Origin: Mactromeris polynyma | Taxonomy: Eukaryota > Mollusca > Bivalvia > Venerida > Mactridae | Direction: 5' to 3' | Assembly: GCA_032209605.1 (NCBI GenBank) | Contig: JASFXZ010000012.1 | Coordinates: 3,596,001 to 3,660,000 of the forward strand | Length of the DNA stretch: 64,000 bases | Shown: in pieces, positions 38,667 to 50,779 of the stretch | How positions within the stretch are numbered: the stretch's first letter is position 1 | Layout of the letters: each line of letters opens with the position of its first letter | The notes under the pieces: generated by a model | What the model was told of the DNA's origin: nothing | Seen by the model: only the letters and a program-made list of their open reading frames with translations | Databases searched by the model: none | Position numbers and translations under genes: made by a program

Positions 38667-39398
38667 TAATCAATTATTTGTAAGATAGTGTGATTCAAAC
38701 ATATACTTATATGATTTATACCAGCTACATTTATCGTTAAAGCTAGATAACAATTTGGACCAATATCTATTTTTTTTATCTTTCTTTGTACTTCAACGTT
38801 AATTGTCCATTTCAAATATTTCCTATGCAGCCGCTCCAACCTTTAAACTTCAGAAAAAAATATTGTTCCGAACAATGTAACATAATTGATGAAACTTATG
38901 CATCAGTTCTCATCTCTTGCAGTTTTACCGAGAACATCAATTTTAATTCTTTTCCAGCTATTGTGTCTATATCCCTTTCCAAAAATGAACTACCACTACC
39001 GAGTTTGAAGCCTAGATAGCATCATAGCTATATTTTGTTCTATTGCATGACCAGTTTTCCTTGGGTTGATTACCCATAGCTCTTTGAATGAAATATGTTA
39101 GTTTGCTACGTTCAATGCCCCGCGCGAGTGGACTTTTCATTGTAAAAAGTTAAATGAAATTGGTCGCAAGTTACTGAACAATCTGTATGTAAAATGATAT
39201 ATTTATTTTAAATGGTAGAACGGGACAAGATAGTCCTGTTGGTACATAAACATGTTGAGGAAGTTCGGTTATTAAATTTTCTCTTTCAACTCTTAAAGTA
39301 CTGCCTTGATAACGGATTTTGAAGTTATATAACTCGACACACCTTTCTCTGATGTCCACTGCTTATAAATAATAACAATATATATGTTCCAAATATTG
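38667..39398. other. Non-coding stretch
   Basis: A 77-codon plus frame at 38786-39019 is unrecognised. Confidence 0.4.
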
Positions 39399-39640
39399 TT
39401 AAGGTCCAAACCTGAAACTAGCCTGCTCTTCTGCAATGATTTCCTCTACTTGGGGCTTAAGTCTGTTCAGCGAGATCTTCAACATGACTTTAGTTGGATG
39501 GCTGATAAGGCAATAGTTGTTGCACAGCTGTGGGTTGTCCTTTGGAAGGGTGATTATCAGTGACTGAGTCCAAGAGGTGAGTAATTCTCCTGTCTGCCAT
39601 ACATGAGCCAAAGGACTACTGGAGATTTCTTAAAAGGAAT
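39399..39640 (-). pseudogene. Non-LTR retrotransposon RT fragment, minus strand
   Basis: 70 open codons read WTQSLIITLPKDNPQLCNNY then SHPTKVMLKISLNRLKPQVE and EEIIAEEQASFRFG, the RT finger/palm entry region of a non-LTR element (usual form ..LPKKGN..QNYR.ISL.SHPSKVML). A few residues are lost before SHP. No YADD block follows: a short truncated piece. Confidence 0.8.
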
Positions 39641-39861
39641 CTGAAAAATCACCACGCGTATCAGACTACTTAACTATTTTAAAGCTGTGAACTGAACACA
39701 TCATGACATCGATGATAACTAGCCTTTTGTGGTGATGTTGATATGACAGTGAATATATTCTCTACATGTCTATTATCCAACAAACAATCAACGGCAAAGC
39801 CGTTTTTCAGTTCGACATTATCAGCAACGAAAACCCAAATAATACCAGCTAGGTAATGGTT

Positions 39862-40370
39862 CCATTATATATGTTGCATTGTTCAATTTAATTTTGGATT
39901 CTGGTATCTTGCCTTATTCCTGATTAAAACCTTCAATCATGCCCATTCATAAACACAAATGATCTTCCCATTCAACCGTCAAATTATAGGTCAATCACTT
40001 TATTGAGTTGTCTTGGTAAAGTTTGTACTGCCATTCTAAATAACACAGTACATGCATTCTTATCTGAAAATGATTTATTGTTAGAAAATCAACCAGGATT
40101 CCATGCAAAATACTGCTGATAATATTTTCATTCTACATTTCCTCATAGAAACTTTCGTTCACGAAAGAAGGTTATAACTATGTTCATTTATTGATTTTAA
40201 GCTGCTTTTGAATCCTTATGGCATGTTGGCGTCTGGAGAAAATTACTTGAAATTGGCGTTACGGCTAAAGTTTATGACATTGTTTGATATAGGTTCTTCG
40301 ATATTAAATCGCGTATTTTAGCTAATAGACAAACATCAGCTTTTTCCGAAAAGAACATTTTTTGCACGTA
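39862..40370 (+). pseudogene. Second LINE RT fragment, different family
   Basis: In shifting frames the plus strand reads LFNLILDSGILPYS, SITLLSCLGKVCTAILNN, FLSENDLLLENQPGFHA, NIFILHFLIETFVHERR and FIDFKAAFESLWHVGVWRKL, the conserved RT blocks up to the first catalytic Asp. Stops are common. It is unlike the 39.4-kb fragment in wording and strand, so a separate insertion. Confidence 0.82.
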
Positions 40371-40900
40371 CTTTTCTCTATTTACTTAAATAATCAAGAA
40401 TCTTTTCTAGACAGGTCAAGCAATGTCATCATACTAGACAATCCAGTAAATGACGCTACTCATTTCCTAAAACGTACTCGTACTTCTTTACAGGACCAAG
40501 TTATTTCCAAACAAGTCTAGACATTTTAGCTCGCTTCAAGCTTTTCTGTTCGGTCTTCGTCCGTGCGTACATCCGTCAAAACTCGTTTAATTGACATTTC
40601 TCTGAAACCACAAGGCCAATTTCAGGAAACTTTGCCGGATGCTTCATTTGGCAACACTACAAAAATACAAGGCGTCGCGATTGATCAACAACAACAACAA
40701 AATGGTCAACTTCCTATTTTGCTGCTAAAAATATATCGTCTGAAACCACTTTGCGGAGTTTCACGAACTTTAAGCGAAATGTTACTAGGTTGTCACTCAT
40801 TAATACATAAATACATAGAGGGTTTGGATTCGTAAAAAAACATGGCGAATACTTTAGAAGATAACACTATAAAAAGATGCCTACTTTAGCCTAAGTCCCA
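40371..40900. other. Spacer; 40530-40830 looks like dispersed non-coding repeat
   Basis: A 90-codon frame (40563-40835) overlaps TCTTCGTCCGTGCGTACATC and CTCTGAAACCACAAGGCC motifs that I associate with common mollusc dispersed repeats. Not treated as a gene. Confidence 0.35.
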
Positions 40901-41158
40901 CCATCACGACTTTGGGTGGCGAATGGGTACGAATTTAGAAATCGTGGACATTCTTCATAATTCTTACAGGGTTCTTGTTGGGAGTCCTGGTGATTCGGGG
41001 CAGTTCTCCTCTATTCGCGGGATGGTCACGACAGTTTTGAAATGTACAAAACATTCGTGGTCAAGTCACGATTTAAGTGCGTTCGTACTGCATTCTTACT
41101 GCTTTCGTACTGGTGCGTACTAGCATTCTTCTCCTATCGTAGCGATCGTGATGGTGGC
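40901..41158. repeat. Inverted repeat pair, about 258 bp apart
   Basis: CCACCATCACGA (from about 40905) recurs inverted as TCGTGATGGTGG near 41146. It may mark a transposon terminus upstream of the MADF-like gene; only 12 bp match exactly. Confidence 0.45.
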
Positions 41159-41415
41159 TGTCAATCATTTTCTCACGCTTCAAGCAGAATGTAGTACGCT
41201 ATACAACCAACGACTACGCATCCAGTACGAACCCAGTACGGTCCATGGCGAATACAGTACGAATCATGAAGAACGCAGTACGCATGGCGTGAACTGGGTA
41301 GAACCCAGTACGATCTGACACGAATCCGTTAGCATCTGTACGAACCACCACGAATGTGACACGCATGCAGCACGTGCTAGGTCGAACCGCAAGTCGACTG
41401 CCTCAGGCTATATAA
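41084..41415 (+). promoter_or_regulatory. TATA promoter with helically phased CAGTACG sites
   Basis: TATATAA lies at 41409-41415, 138 bp before the ATG of the MADF-like gene. Upstream, CAGTACG occurs at 41223, 41234, 41255, 41276 and 41306, with near-matches TAGTACG at 41192 and CTGTACG at 41336. Steps are 31, 11, 21, 21, 30 and 30 bp, close to whole helical turns, so the sites would lie on one face of the DNA. Inverted copies (CGTACTG at 41084 and 41106, CGTACTA at 41116) sit on the far side. A bound protein is inference. Confidence 0.55.
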
Positions 41416-41552
41416 TCCCCCACATTTCAAGCACGGCACAGTTCCATTTTCGCTTCCAGAGAGGGATAGCAGAACCGAATTTTGTCAATTTTTCCAAACT
41501 TGATACAATATCAAGTTCAATCTAAATATAAAATTGAAATAAATTCACAAAC

Positions 41553-42815
41553 ATGTCCCCGAGGCAGAAGAACAAGGCAAGGGACAAGAAGGCAGCCAGA
41601 AGATGTCCATCCGCAAGTCCTGAGAGGGAGGCATCAGAGGAAGAGCCCCAGCCCCTCATCAAGCAGGCAAACCAAGATCAACATGATGCCGGCCAGACCA
41701 GTGACAACCAGTCCCTCGCACAGTCTCAGTCCCAAGCTGCCAGCAGACGCAGGAGAGGCCATAGTCCTGACATACGTGGAACAGGAAGATCTGGCAGAGT
41801 GGATCCGGTCCACGAGATATTTTATGGTAGGTCCAAAAAGGATAATAAAGACACCAAGCTCAAGACCAGAATGTGGTAGCAGAAGGCCGAGGAAATAGGG
41901 CACCCTGGTAAGTTTTTGATTAAAATGTTCAGAATAATATATCAACAGTATTTTTTCTATTTATTCTGCATTGTACACATAAATAAGTACGTATGTAGTG
42001 CTTTTTCCACATACTTATCTCATTTTATCTAGAGGACATAGAGGAGTGGTATAAAGGGACGAGTACCAGGTTTGGGCGGCTGTCCAAGACTGTGAGCGGA
42101 CAGCGGGCGGTCAAATAACAGACTGAGAGAGACAGATATATCGGCCGGGCCTTCCAGTTCCTGAGCAAGCATATTGTGAGGGTACGGAGCAGGCAAGGAT
42201 GCAGTGAAAGTTTTCCCCTGTATTGAACATTTATTGCTATAAATAAAGCTGTGAAAATGTTATGTTTAAAAAAATGTATATCCTGCATTTTAAGGATAAT
42301 AGACTGTATACCACATTTTAAAAATATTGTGTTCTTACAAAAACCATGAAGCAACATTACTATTACCAATGTTTCTATTAAAATATGTTTAATCTTCAGA
42401 TTAATTTTGCAAAATGTTAAATTATGTTATTTGTGGGACGACTTCATGGAGAATTCGTTCAACATTGTTACATCGTTTAGAAGGGAGTCCCAGAAGTGAC
42501 GCCAGACACAGCCACAGTCCCAGCCTCCGACCCTGATCCCACTGCATCAACAGCAGTTCCCCTTGCCTCATCCAACGCATCAGTTCCCTCAACAGCAGTT
42601 CCCTCAACAACAGTATACTCAGCACCTGTTCCATGGCCAGCAGTTCCCTCAAGAACAACAGATGCCTCAGCAGAAGCTGCAGCGTGCACAATCGCGCCGT
42701 CCATGGAACTCGCCGGTCCTCCAGGTGACCAACCAGTGGTGTCACAGCCATCTCAAGCATCCAACCGAGTCAACTTTATTGATCTGTCACACATACATAC
42801 ACATCAGTGTTAAAA
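41553..42815 (+). pseudogene. MADF-like DNA-binding protein gene, broken
   Basis: Starts MSPRQKNKARDKKAARRC at 41553, a basic N-terminus. The MADF-like core (VHEIFYGRSKKDNKDTKLKT then RMW, stop, QKAEEIGHP) is interrupted by TAG at 41877-41879. A GT..AG intron (about 41909-42032) joins to EDIEEWYKGTSTRFGRLSKT, then a TAA after QRAVK, then TERDRYIGRAFQFLSKHI. A further exon (about 42481-42815) is Gln/Pro-rich (FPQQQFPQQQYTQHLFHGQQ) and seems to change frame near 42690. MADF proteins bind DNA and often accompany PIF/Harbinger transposases, so this may be the accessory gene of such an element. No Harbinger nuclease was found in the window. Two stops and a frame change make it non-functional as read, unless the stops are sequencing errors. 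Confidence 0.65.
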
Positions 42816-43517
42816 CAACATCAATACTGTTCAGGGTGTAATATGTAAGAGGTGACAATGTTTAAGATAAAGTATCTGTGCCTTGGCAGCCCTTGTCGTG
42901 TTGTTTTCCCAAACACTGTGCCCAATATCCACCATGTTGGCATTGTTCCTCGAGGCCCTGGGGACAACTGATGGACAATATGAGACGACACACGGCGAAA
43001 CGGACATGCCGTGGTATGATATGGACATACGACAGTGCGACACGCATGGGCGCATTACCCTCTTCCTGTGTCTTACATCCAATGAGCATCCAAAGAATTT
43101 CAAACTTATCCATTTATTATGGCATTTCGAACAATATCTATTAAGTGATTTCATTAAGTAAATTTTGTAAGTGATCAATATGGCGGCTCTGCCTACCGAA
43201 AATGGGCTATTTCATGTTGAAAAAAGGAATTCTGGAAGATTGAGTGAGAAAAGGTAAAAGATATAACAAAAAGAAACAAATTTTATATATGAATGAAATA
43301 TTATGATCAAAGTCTTACAGTTACCACAAACACTACGGATTGACGGACATGAAGTATCACAAATATTAGCGGACGTATATGGAACAATTTATGACTAATA
43401 ACTACATGTAAATTAAATACAGGATATTACACTTTGAACCCGAGACTGGATAAGCTGCAACAAATACAACCGTATTAGATACAGAATTTATTCAAGAAAG
43501 TCGTTCAGTTCTAATTA
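42816..43517. other. Spacer with overlapping unassigned frames
   Basis: 42831-43178 is open for 83-115 codons in two frames on each strand. None of the translations is recognisable. Higher GC suggests that it may once have been coding, possibly a further exon of the 41.5-kb element. Confidence 0.35.
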
Positions 43518-43548
43518 GGCCATCATTTTTTAATAATCTGATTTACAA
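43518..43548 (+). repeat. Element 1 left terminal inverted repeat
   Basis: Begins GGCCATCATTTTTT and ends CTGATTTACAA. It pairs with 52663-52693, with two mismatches in the A/T run. Confidence 0.85.
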
Positions 43549-43759
43549 ACCCGCCGACCCAAGTTTTTGCTAAAATGAAATAAAAATAAAAGAGATCATC
43601 AACTGTTTTATTTTTACTTGGCCCGCCGACCCAAAAAATTGGGAGCAAATAAAATAAAATAACTTCTTGGAAAAATTAAATTAGCTTTACATGATCATTA
43701 ACAAAGAACTCGCAGACTTCATTTCCGAGTATTAAACCTATATCACGGGTTTCCCTGGT

Positions 43760-44191
43760 GATTGTAAACTGACATTCGGCTATCCATCGGCATTCTCGAC
43801 AGCTTTGTGATCGCCGAGCTGCTACGGCGACGTCATCGTCGACAGTCCACGGTCATTTCCGTACCACTCCGTTACACAGATAACATTGCACCTTGTTGGC
43901 CGAGGAGATTCGATTGCGGCGAGAATGTGCTAAAGCCCGGAGCCTGAACTCGTCTAATCCACGACGCTCTGTGCCAAACATAGGCTCTGTGCATAATGTT
44001 ACAAAAAATCTAGCTTGATTGTCTGCCAATTACACGTTAAATTGTTCGTCTTATCAACTGTGCTTCAAAAGAAAGAAGAAATGCATCCTTCGACTAGTTT
44101 TAACAAATTCGCAAAACAGTTCCGCATTTCGAGCATTGATGTCGTGGTTTAGTATAACCATCAAGGGAGGTGACTCTGAATATCGTCTGCA
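43760..44191 (+). promoter_or_regulatory. GC/CpG-rich 5' region of the element 1 gene
   Basis: Clearly richer in GC and CpG than its surroundings, including a CGACGTCATCG (CRE-like) site near 43828. It ends at the ATG at 44192. No TATA box is obvious, so a CpG-type promoter with a 5' UTR is inferred. Confidence 0.4.
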
Positions 44192-47100
44192 ATGGCGGCA
44201 TCGTCAGCTGCTTGTTATTTTAAAGTGAAAACAATCCTCAACAAAACCGAAACATCGACAATCCAGGCGATCAACCTTAACCAATCGTTGTCGGAGTTCG
44301 CATCTGCTTATTTAGCGGACAAAGACGTCCATATCGAGCGTGCGGCCGGGGATGATGCGGACACGGATTTAAACACGCCGTTCTGGGTTCTGAAGGATTT
44401 CGGGTAAGTGAATTTTAAAAATTACACGCCTTTTCTTTTAGAGAAATATTCCAGTTGAAACTTTTTAAAAAACGCAATTTATTGTCGGGTTTAACAATGA
44501 TGCAACGACTACGAGTTAAAATTTCCCCAAAATAATGCGAGTGAGGCTGAGATGTGTACACTGATGACCCTGAATACCGATGGGCTATGAATAACATTAT
44601 TTAAAGTGACGAGTTTTAATCGAACCAAGTATTTGTCAAGCTAGAGCAGAATCTGTCGTGCTCACTGTGGTGACATAGACTCAATTTCAGCATTTACGTT
44701 TTCAAATATTATAATTCCTACCAGAAAAATGTTTTAATGAGTTCTATTTTTTCAATATCATATTTGCTCATATATATTTAATATATTTTTATACACAGAT
44801 GCCAAACAGTTACACTGTGGTTGAGGGAGAGACAGGATGCAGCAAAACAGATAGATGAAAACAATAACCACATTGATGGGTTTAATGCTTTAATGCAGGC
44901 GAGCAGACAATATGATTTCTACCCTAAATTGAGGTATTTTTTTTCAAATATTGCATAAGTAATAATACCCCGCAAACAAAGTTTAGAAGGGTATATCTAG
45001 GAATCATTCTGTCTGTCCATATTTTTTTGTAAGCGCAACTCCTCCTAAACTACTTGATTAATATTGATGAAACCTAACACAGTACATGTATTTTCGTGAG
45101 CTGAATCAAGGTTTTATTTAATTTATTATTTTGTTTGATCTAACGACAAAATAACATTCAACATTTTAAGTTTAGATATGATCATACTTGGCTGCAAACC
45201 CATCGCATCCCTACCCTTTACTGCAATTGTCAGACGACATTACCATTTGATTAAAAAAAATGCCGAGATGTGCATGTCTGCGATGTTTATCATTGATGCA
45301 TATACTGAACTTGTACATGAGGGGAACTGACAAATCTTATCAAAGCTAAATAAGTTATTGTGGTTTATTTACAGGACTCAACATAATGAGAAGGATCGTC
45401 TTTTCAATGATGTTGTAAAACTCCTACAAAGGAATAAACTAGGATTTACCTCCCAACAAGCCACAACCACTGGTCAGCATGTGGCGAAGACCATTACGGA
45501 TGTCATGTGGTACCTGGACCCTTTTCTAGACAGAATGTCAACGCGATCTGTAACAATTCCAGATTTTCTGAAGCATCTTACTGGGTACAGGCAGCTTAAA
45601 AAACAGAATAAGAAGATACCCCAGGTATATATGTAATGAACTAATTCACTGTGGTGAATGATCAAATAATCATTCTGAGGTCAATTGCCTCCCACTACTA
45701 ATTCAAGTGGAAAAAGCTGTTAGTCACTTGCAGTAGAAGAAAGAAATGCTTTGGTTTCGCAGCCGAAGTAGATTCAATCTGGACTGACAGAGCTTGTATA
45801 GTGTACCTGTATCACCTTTTAACATGTCAGCAGGTGTTTTCAACTCAACAAAAACAGACAAATTTCCTTTAATATTGGCAATAAGATATTGTGTTATACT
45901 ATTATCACAAGTGTATGAGTCTGAGTCATAAGCATTACAGGAATGTTAACCAGTATAATAAGTAATAGTGAATTTAAGGCTCTGTTTGTCCATCTGTCTG
46001 TTTTCTGTCTATCTGTCACAAAAGTTTGTGTCACACAAATTTATCTCCAAAGTTCAAAAGCATGAGTGATACAACAAAAACAAAGGAGTGAATATGTTTA
46101 TAGATATGTATTCTTGCTTGTTATTGGAATCACCATGTCTGTCCACCTGTCCATCTGTCCATATTTCTTGTATATGCAACTCCTCCTTAATGGCTGGACC
46201 GATATTGATGATTCTTTATACAGTTGCAGTACATGACCCGAGGATGTGCATGAAGGAATATAATCCTGATCAGAAATATTTCAAGGGAGATAATTGAATT
46301 TACTTAGTCTAATGTAGTACCGAGTGTGGGGGGGTGCTTTGTTGAATCTCAGTTCTAGTATTATAACTATTTTTATACTTCTTTGTTTAAGCTGAAAGCC
46401 ATCGAGCTGAAGGACAATCTTGAGTTACTGGGTGAGCTGCTCATGATGCCATGGATGATGAATACCAAGATGAGCCTGTTAAAGCTTGGAATAGAAGCCT
46501 TACACACTCAGATAGAGAAATACCACAAATTCCTAACCGGGATGAAAACGAGGACAGAAACTAACCAACAAAAGGAGATACCTGTCAGAGGATTTAACGA
46601 CAACTGGTCTTTATTGAATATAAACCCCAACCCGGTTTTGAAAAGCGAATACAGTGCCATCAGCCAGGCACTGTCAGCAGTCAATGACTATGAGATAATT
46701 GATCTTATCAATTTTGAACCGCCAAATTCCGATGAAAGGAGGAAATGGTTAGCTAAATTGGAAGTTACATGCCCTGTAACTCTTTACACATACAGATATG
46801 GAAACTACTTGGGTAATGTGAACGCAATATGGAAAGTACCTGTGGACCCATTAGCAAGAAAGGCTAGTGAAACGTCCAGAGTGGTGAATGTATTACGTGA
46901 CTCAGTAATGACATTTGCAACACGAAGGATGAGAAAAGACTTTATTGAGAGATACAGTCGGTGCTTAAAAATTCAACCAGGAATTTTAAGAAATATCCAC
47001 CAGTTCCTAACAGAATTCGAGACTAGTCCAAATGATCAAAAGGAAGCTGAATTGGACGACCGTCTGGCAAGATTCCTACTTGAAGGTCAAGATACTGAAA

Positions 47101-50100
47101 TGCTTTTTGATTTGAGAAAAAACAATGGGAGACCGTGCGACAAAAAATATGATGCCTTTTGGGAGTGTTTAAACAAAATCTTGGATGAAACATCAGCTGT
47201 ACATGAACGGAGGCATACCAACACCCAATACATGCCATTCGCAATGTCCATTGAGGATTTACGAAACCAAGTTCTGGAGCGACTACCAGAAGGGACTCCA
47301 GCGCCCTCTATATCTTGGATTCGGTTAAACTTTACTCCTAGGAATCCATACAACAAAAGTGCAAGTCATTACACAGGAAAGTTTAACGTGAAATTTGCTG
47401 TTCAACAACGTCTGCTGCGTGTGCAACATGAAGATTCAGGCTTTGGTAGGCACCAGTTTCAATTACTTAAATCATTTGTGGTGCAGCATAGAGACTACTG
47501 TGACCTTCAAAGTCTTGATGACAAAGCGATCATTCCTGTTGGAGAGCCAGGTCATTCGGTGTCAACAGGTGTCAGATCACACCATGGAGGATTGGTTGCG
47601 AACAATAATAAGATAGTTGCTCTGGATCACGACTTCCATGTAGCTGGTATTGTTCCATCTGTTTGCTTCAAAGTGGAGCTACCAGACTCTGACCACGGAA
47701 GTTTCTACAAAGGGAAAGTTCACGTAACAGTTAAAGATAAGGTGTTTGAGCCATCGTCTCCACTACGACATAGCACAGAAACAGTGAAAATTATAAGAGC
47801 TTTATACTCAGATGATGGTGTGAATGCCGAGAAGCCGATCCTTTGTCGATACACTGATGGAGGTCCAGATCATAGAACAACATACCAGTCTGTTCAGCTG
47901 TGTTGCCTCCTTGAGTTTATTGCCCTAGACCTAGATATGATTGTGAGCGTGAGGACAGCCCCTTCACAAAGCTACCACAACCCTGCTGAAAGGGTTATGA
48001 GCACTCTTAACCTGGCATTGCAGAACGTATCCATGGAGAGGGAGAAAATGTCACCAGCATTCGAGATGCAGGCAAAATCGCTGAAATCTCTCAAAGGAAT
48101 TAGGACTGCTGCTTCCAGGAACAAACATCTAAAAACGGCATATGTTGATTCTATGGAAGTTCCTTCAGCAATCATAAAACAACGGTTTTCCAAGTTAAAG
48201 TGGACTGGACATCAGATCAATGTCCATGATGCAGCAACTGCTGATGAGTTGAGTGACCTGGGTGATCTGCTCAAACTCATAGATCCTGATCTTGACATCA
48301 ACAACCAGAAGACCTGGAAGTCGAAGACCCTTCAGACCTTTATGGAGCAGCATTCCAGGAAGCGGCATTACATGTTTCAGGTAAAATGAAAGAAATATTT
48401 TTCATACTGCTTGTGAATATTTTCACTTGTTACATACTTAAATGAAGCTTAGTCTTCGATGTATTTAGTATCGATATCAATCAAAGCCTTCAATAGTAGT
48501 GGAAGTAAGTCCTATGTTGAAAATGTCACTTCTAAAGTAAATTGGTGTTATCACTTCTTTATTACAAATATGTTGCCTTTGAACCCTCAATTAGCAGACT
48601 TATTGAACATATATTGATATTTAGGCACTAAAGGTTTAGTTTACTGTTGCTGTGAAAATAAACATGAGTTCTTTTTCTGGTGGAGAGGATGAATATTTAA
48701 AGTGCAAAGTCAGTCATACCACTGTACTATCAAAAACACCATATTGTGTATAAATACTTCTTGATTGTATAGATTAAACACATATTTGTAGCTGAAGAAA
48801 TGTACGTCAAATGGATGTGGGTACTGTGTGCTGAATCCCCCACGACTTCCAGAACACATATTCAACAGTCTTCATTTCGTCCCTGACCCAGTCGAAAAAA
48901 ATGGGGAGTACCAATCCTTCGGGGAAGTATATGGAACCGAAACAGATGACACAGACAGACCAGGTGCAAAGGCCCAGGAACCAGCCTCTTTGAGGGACAA
49001 ATCTTTCAAAAACCTTTTGGTTGCAAGTAAGTTTTTTCACTATTATATTACCAGGTAAGAATATCTTGATTAAGTCTGATTGTTGGTTTGACTGTGTTTA
49101 ACGCCCGTTGACACATACGGTCATGTACAGGCATAGACAGTCTATAAAGGATCTACCTGTGCTCCATAACCAGTGTATTCCTCAACTTCACTGTAAGCGG
49201 CCTCCAACTTGACCCACTTTATATTATGATTTTAAGACAGTTAAATTGCAAATGGACAATTATCAACAACTGCTTTTTTGGAGACCAAGTACTTGCCTTC
49301 GTGTCAATGAGCAAACACTATTCATCTGTTTAAAAGTTTACTTCTATAATAGCTGATATTCAAAACTCCTTTTTATGAACCTATGAGGTGTTGTGATTAG
49401 CATACTTGACAACATACTTGACTCAGGTTCCTTCCCCCTCCCCGGCTATGCCTGACAGATTTTACTGCAATATTTGTTTAATTACGTATATTGATTTATT
49501 GGTCCTTTGACACGGAAAGCATATAAGTATAGTTTGCCTATTGTCAAATCTTTGTTTCATGTATTTGATAAAAAGATAAATGCAAAACCATATGATAATT
49601 CATTCTTTCAACAAGTTACAGGGCTTAGCAACTGTGCATACCTATGCAGCTTATTTGCACTTCTGCTGAGATTACATTTGTCATTGGTCTAAACAAATGT
49701 CATGGCAAATATAAATAACAGGTCATTATTTCCATTGTAGCCAAAGTTCGGAGCTTTGCCCTTTGTAGAGAGTGTGGCAAGCGCCGAGTTGTGTACAGCG
49801 CTAAAAAGCTTTCTCTTGATGAAGAGCGGTCTGTCATGCGTGTGCAGGAGGAGCTTGTTTATATGTGCGGAAATCCTCTATTCCATGCTGGAATATACTA
49901 CAATACGATCATTGTAAAGGAGGGAATCAACTGTAATTCAATGATGGAGGCTGCTTATTATGCAGGTAGAAGTTCTATAAAGTGTGTTGCAGATTATAAG
50001 CATTTTAATGTCTGGTATTCTGGTAAAGAAATCCTGTTCTGACATCTCCTGTATTAAGGTCTTATTTCAAATATGAAAAGTATATTGCACCTATACAGTC

Positions 50101-50779
50101 ATAGTTTTAACAGAATAATCTGTTCTTCATCATTCATGACCCTTTGTACAGCAGAGATTTCTGCCACATTGCATACAGTCTTATTACAGTTATATGACTC
50201 ATTGTCTTAATGTTGGTATCTAGACTGTTGGTATAACTGTTTACTACATATTTTTAGTGATCTGGGTTGTTGTTTTTAAATAACTGTAGTCCCGTCCTTT
50301 TACATCACATGATTGGCACTGTAACTGATGCCCCTTATTTCATAAATTATAATTTCTTTTGTAACCCATATAGCATTTGCAGACATGTCAAAATCTGTAA
50401 TAAAACAACAAGCATTTTTTTCAAAATACAATGAAATTGTGTAATGCAATCTTGCACCTTGCAAATCAATACTTGTTATATGAAAGTAACATGTTGTTAA
50501 ACTGCGTTCAATGTGTGACTATTTCTCACCTACAATTGTTTAAAATGGCGATGAGTATAGTGATAAATGTTACTGACATGTTATTGGCAATTTTCAGGGA
50601 AGAATGTCCAGTTTGACGATGTATGCTTCCACTGTGGAGATACGGAGGTAGCAGACAATGAAGAAATAAAACAATTAAAGGAAGAATTTGGCATTGTGCG
50701 GCCCATATGTGAAAGTTGTCAGGCTCAAGGAAAACCTGTTAAAACCAGGAATGCCTTAAAAATCAAGAAACGAAAATGA
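44192..50779 (+). CDS. Seven-exon DDE-transposase-like protein with cysteine-rich C-terminus
   Basis: Exons 44192-44403, 44799-44933, 45375-45624, 46392-48380, 48792-49026, 49741-49965 and 50598-50779 all have GT..AG borders and matching phases, giving 1076 codons with no stop. ATG 44192 is in the CpG-rich region. The N-terminal 200 residues are unrecognised (LWLRERQDAAKQIDENNNHI). The large exon holds a possible RNase-H-like core: D575/D576 in LDDKAIIPVGEPG, D688 in RYTDGGPDHRTT and E732 in HNPAERVMSTLNLALQN, i.e. a D..D(43)E arrangement. The C-terminus has cysteine clusters: KCTSNGCGYC (866-874), CREC (949-952), C983, CFHC (1025-1028) and CESC (1053-1056), probably zinc-binding, then a basic end. 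Expected role: cutting and joining element ends in the nucleus. I recall related unnamed proteins in many invertebrate genomes, but this is not a family that I can name. An alternative is a domesticated host gene; the tight TIR frame argues against it. Confidence 0.82.
45005..45090 (+). repeat. Intronic dispersed repeat, copy A
   Basis: TGTCTGTCCATATTTTTTTG then GCAACTCCTCCTAAACTACT and ATATTGATGAAACC. Aligns with 46140-46235 in the next intron. This type of sequence is common in bivalve introns (recalled, not searched). Confidence 0.65.
46140..46235 (+). repeat. Intronic dispersed repeat, copy B
   Basis: CTGTCCATATTTCTTG, GCAACTCCTCCTTAATGGCT and ATATTGATGATTC follow the same order as copy A in the previous intron, same strand. 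Confidence 0.65.
49078..49215 (-). repeat. Possible SINE tail in intron 5
   Basis: The reverse complement ends CAACGGGCGTTAAACACAGT then CAAACCAACAATC, like the tail of the 57.5-kb SINE (AACGGCGTTAAACCC...AAACAAACAAAC). The rest does not match that family, so another SINE sharing a tail is possible. Confidence 0.35.

Noticed and set aside
42831..43178. Overlapping frames of 83-115 codons on both strands
   Set aside because: No recognisable domain, no clear splice sites; left unassigned.
45258..45274. 17-bp match AAAAAATGCCGAGATGT between an element 1 intron and element 2 (about 54925)
   Set aside because: No similarity on either side; A-run included, so chance is plausible.
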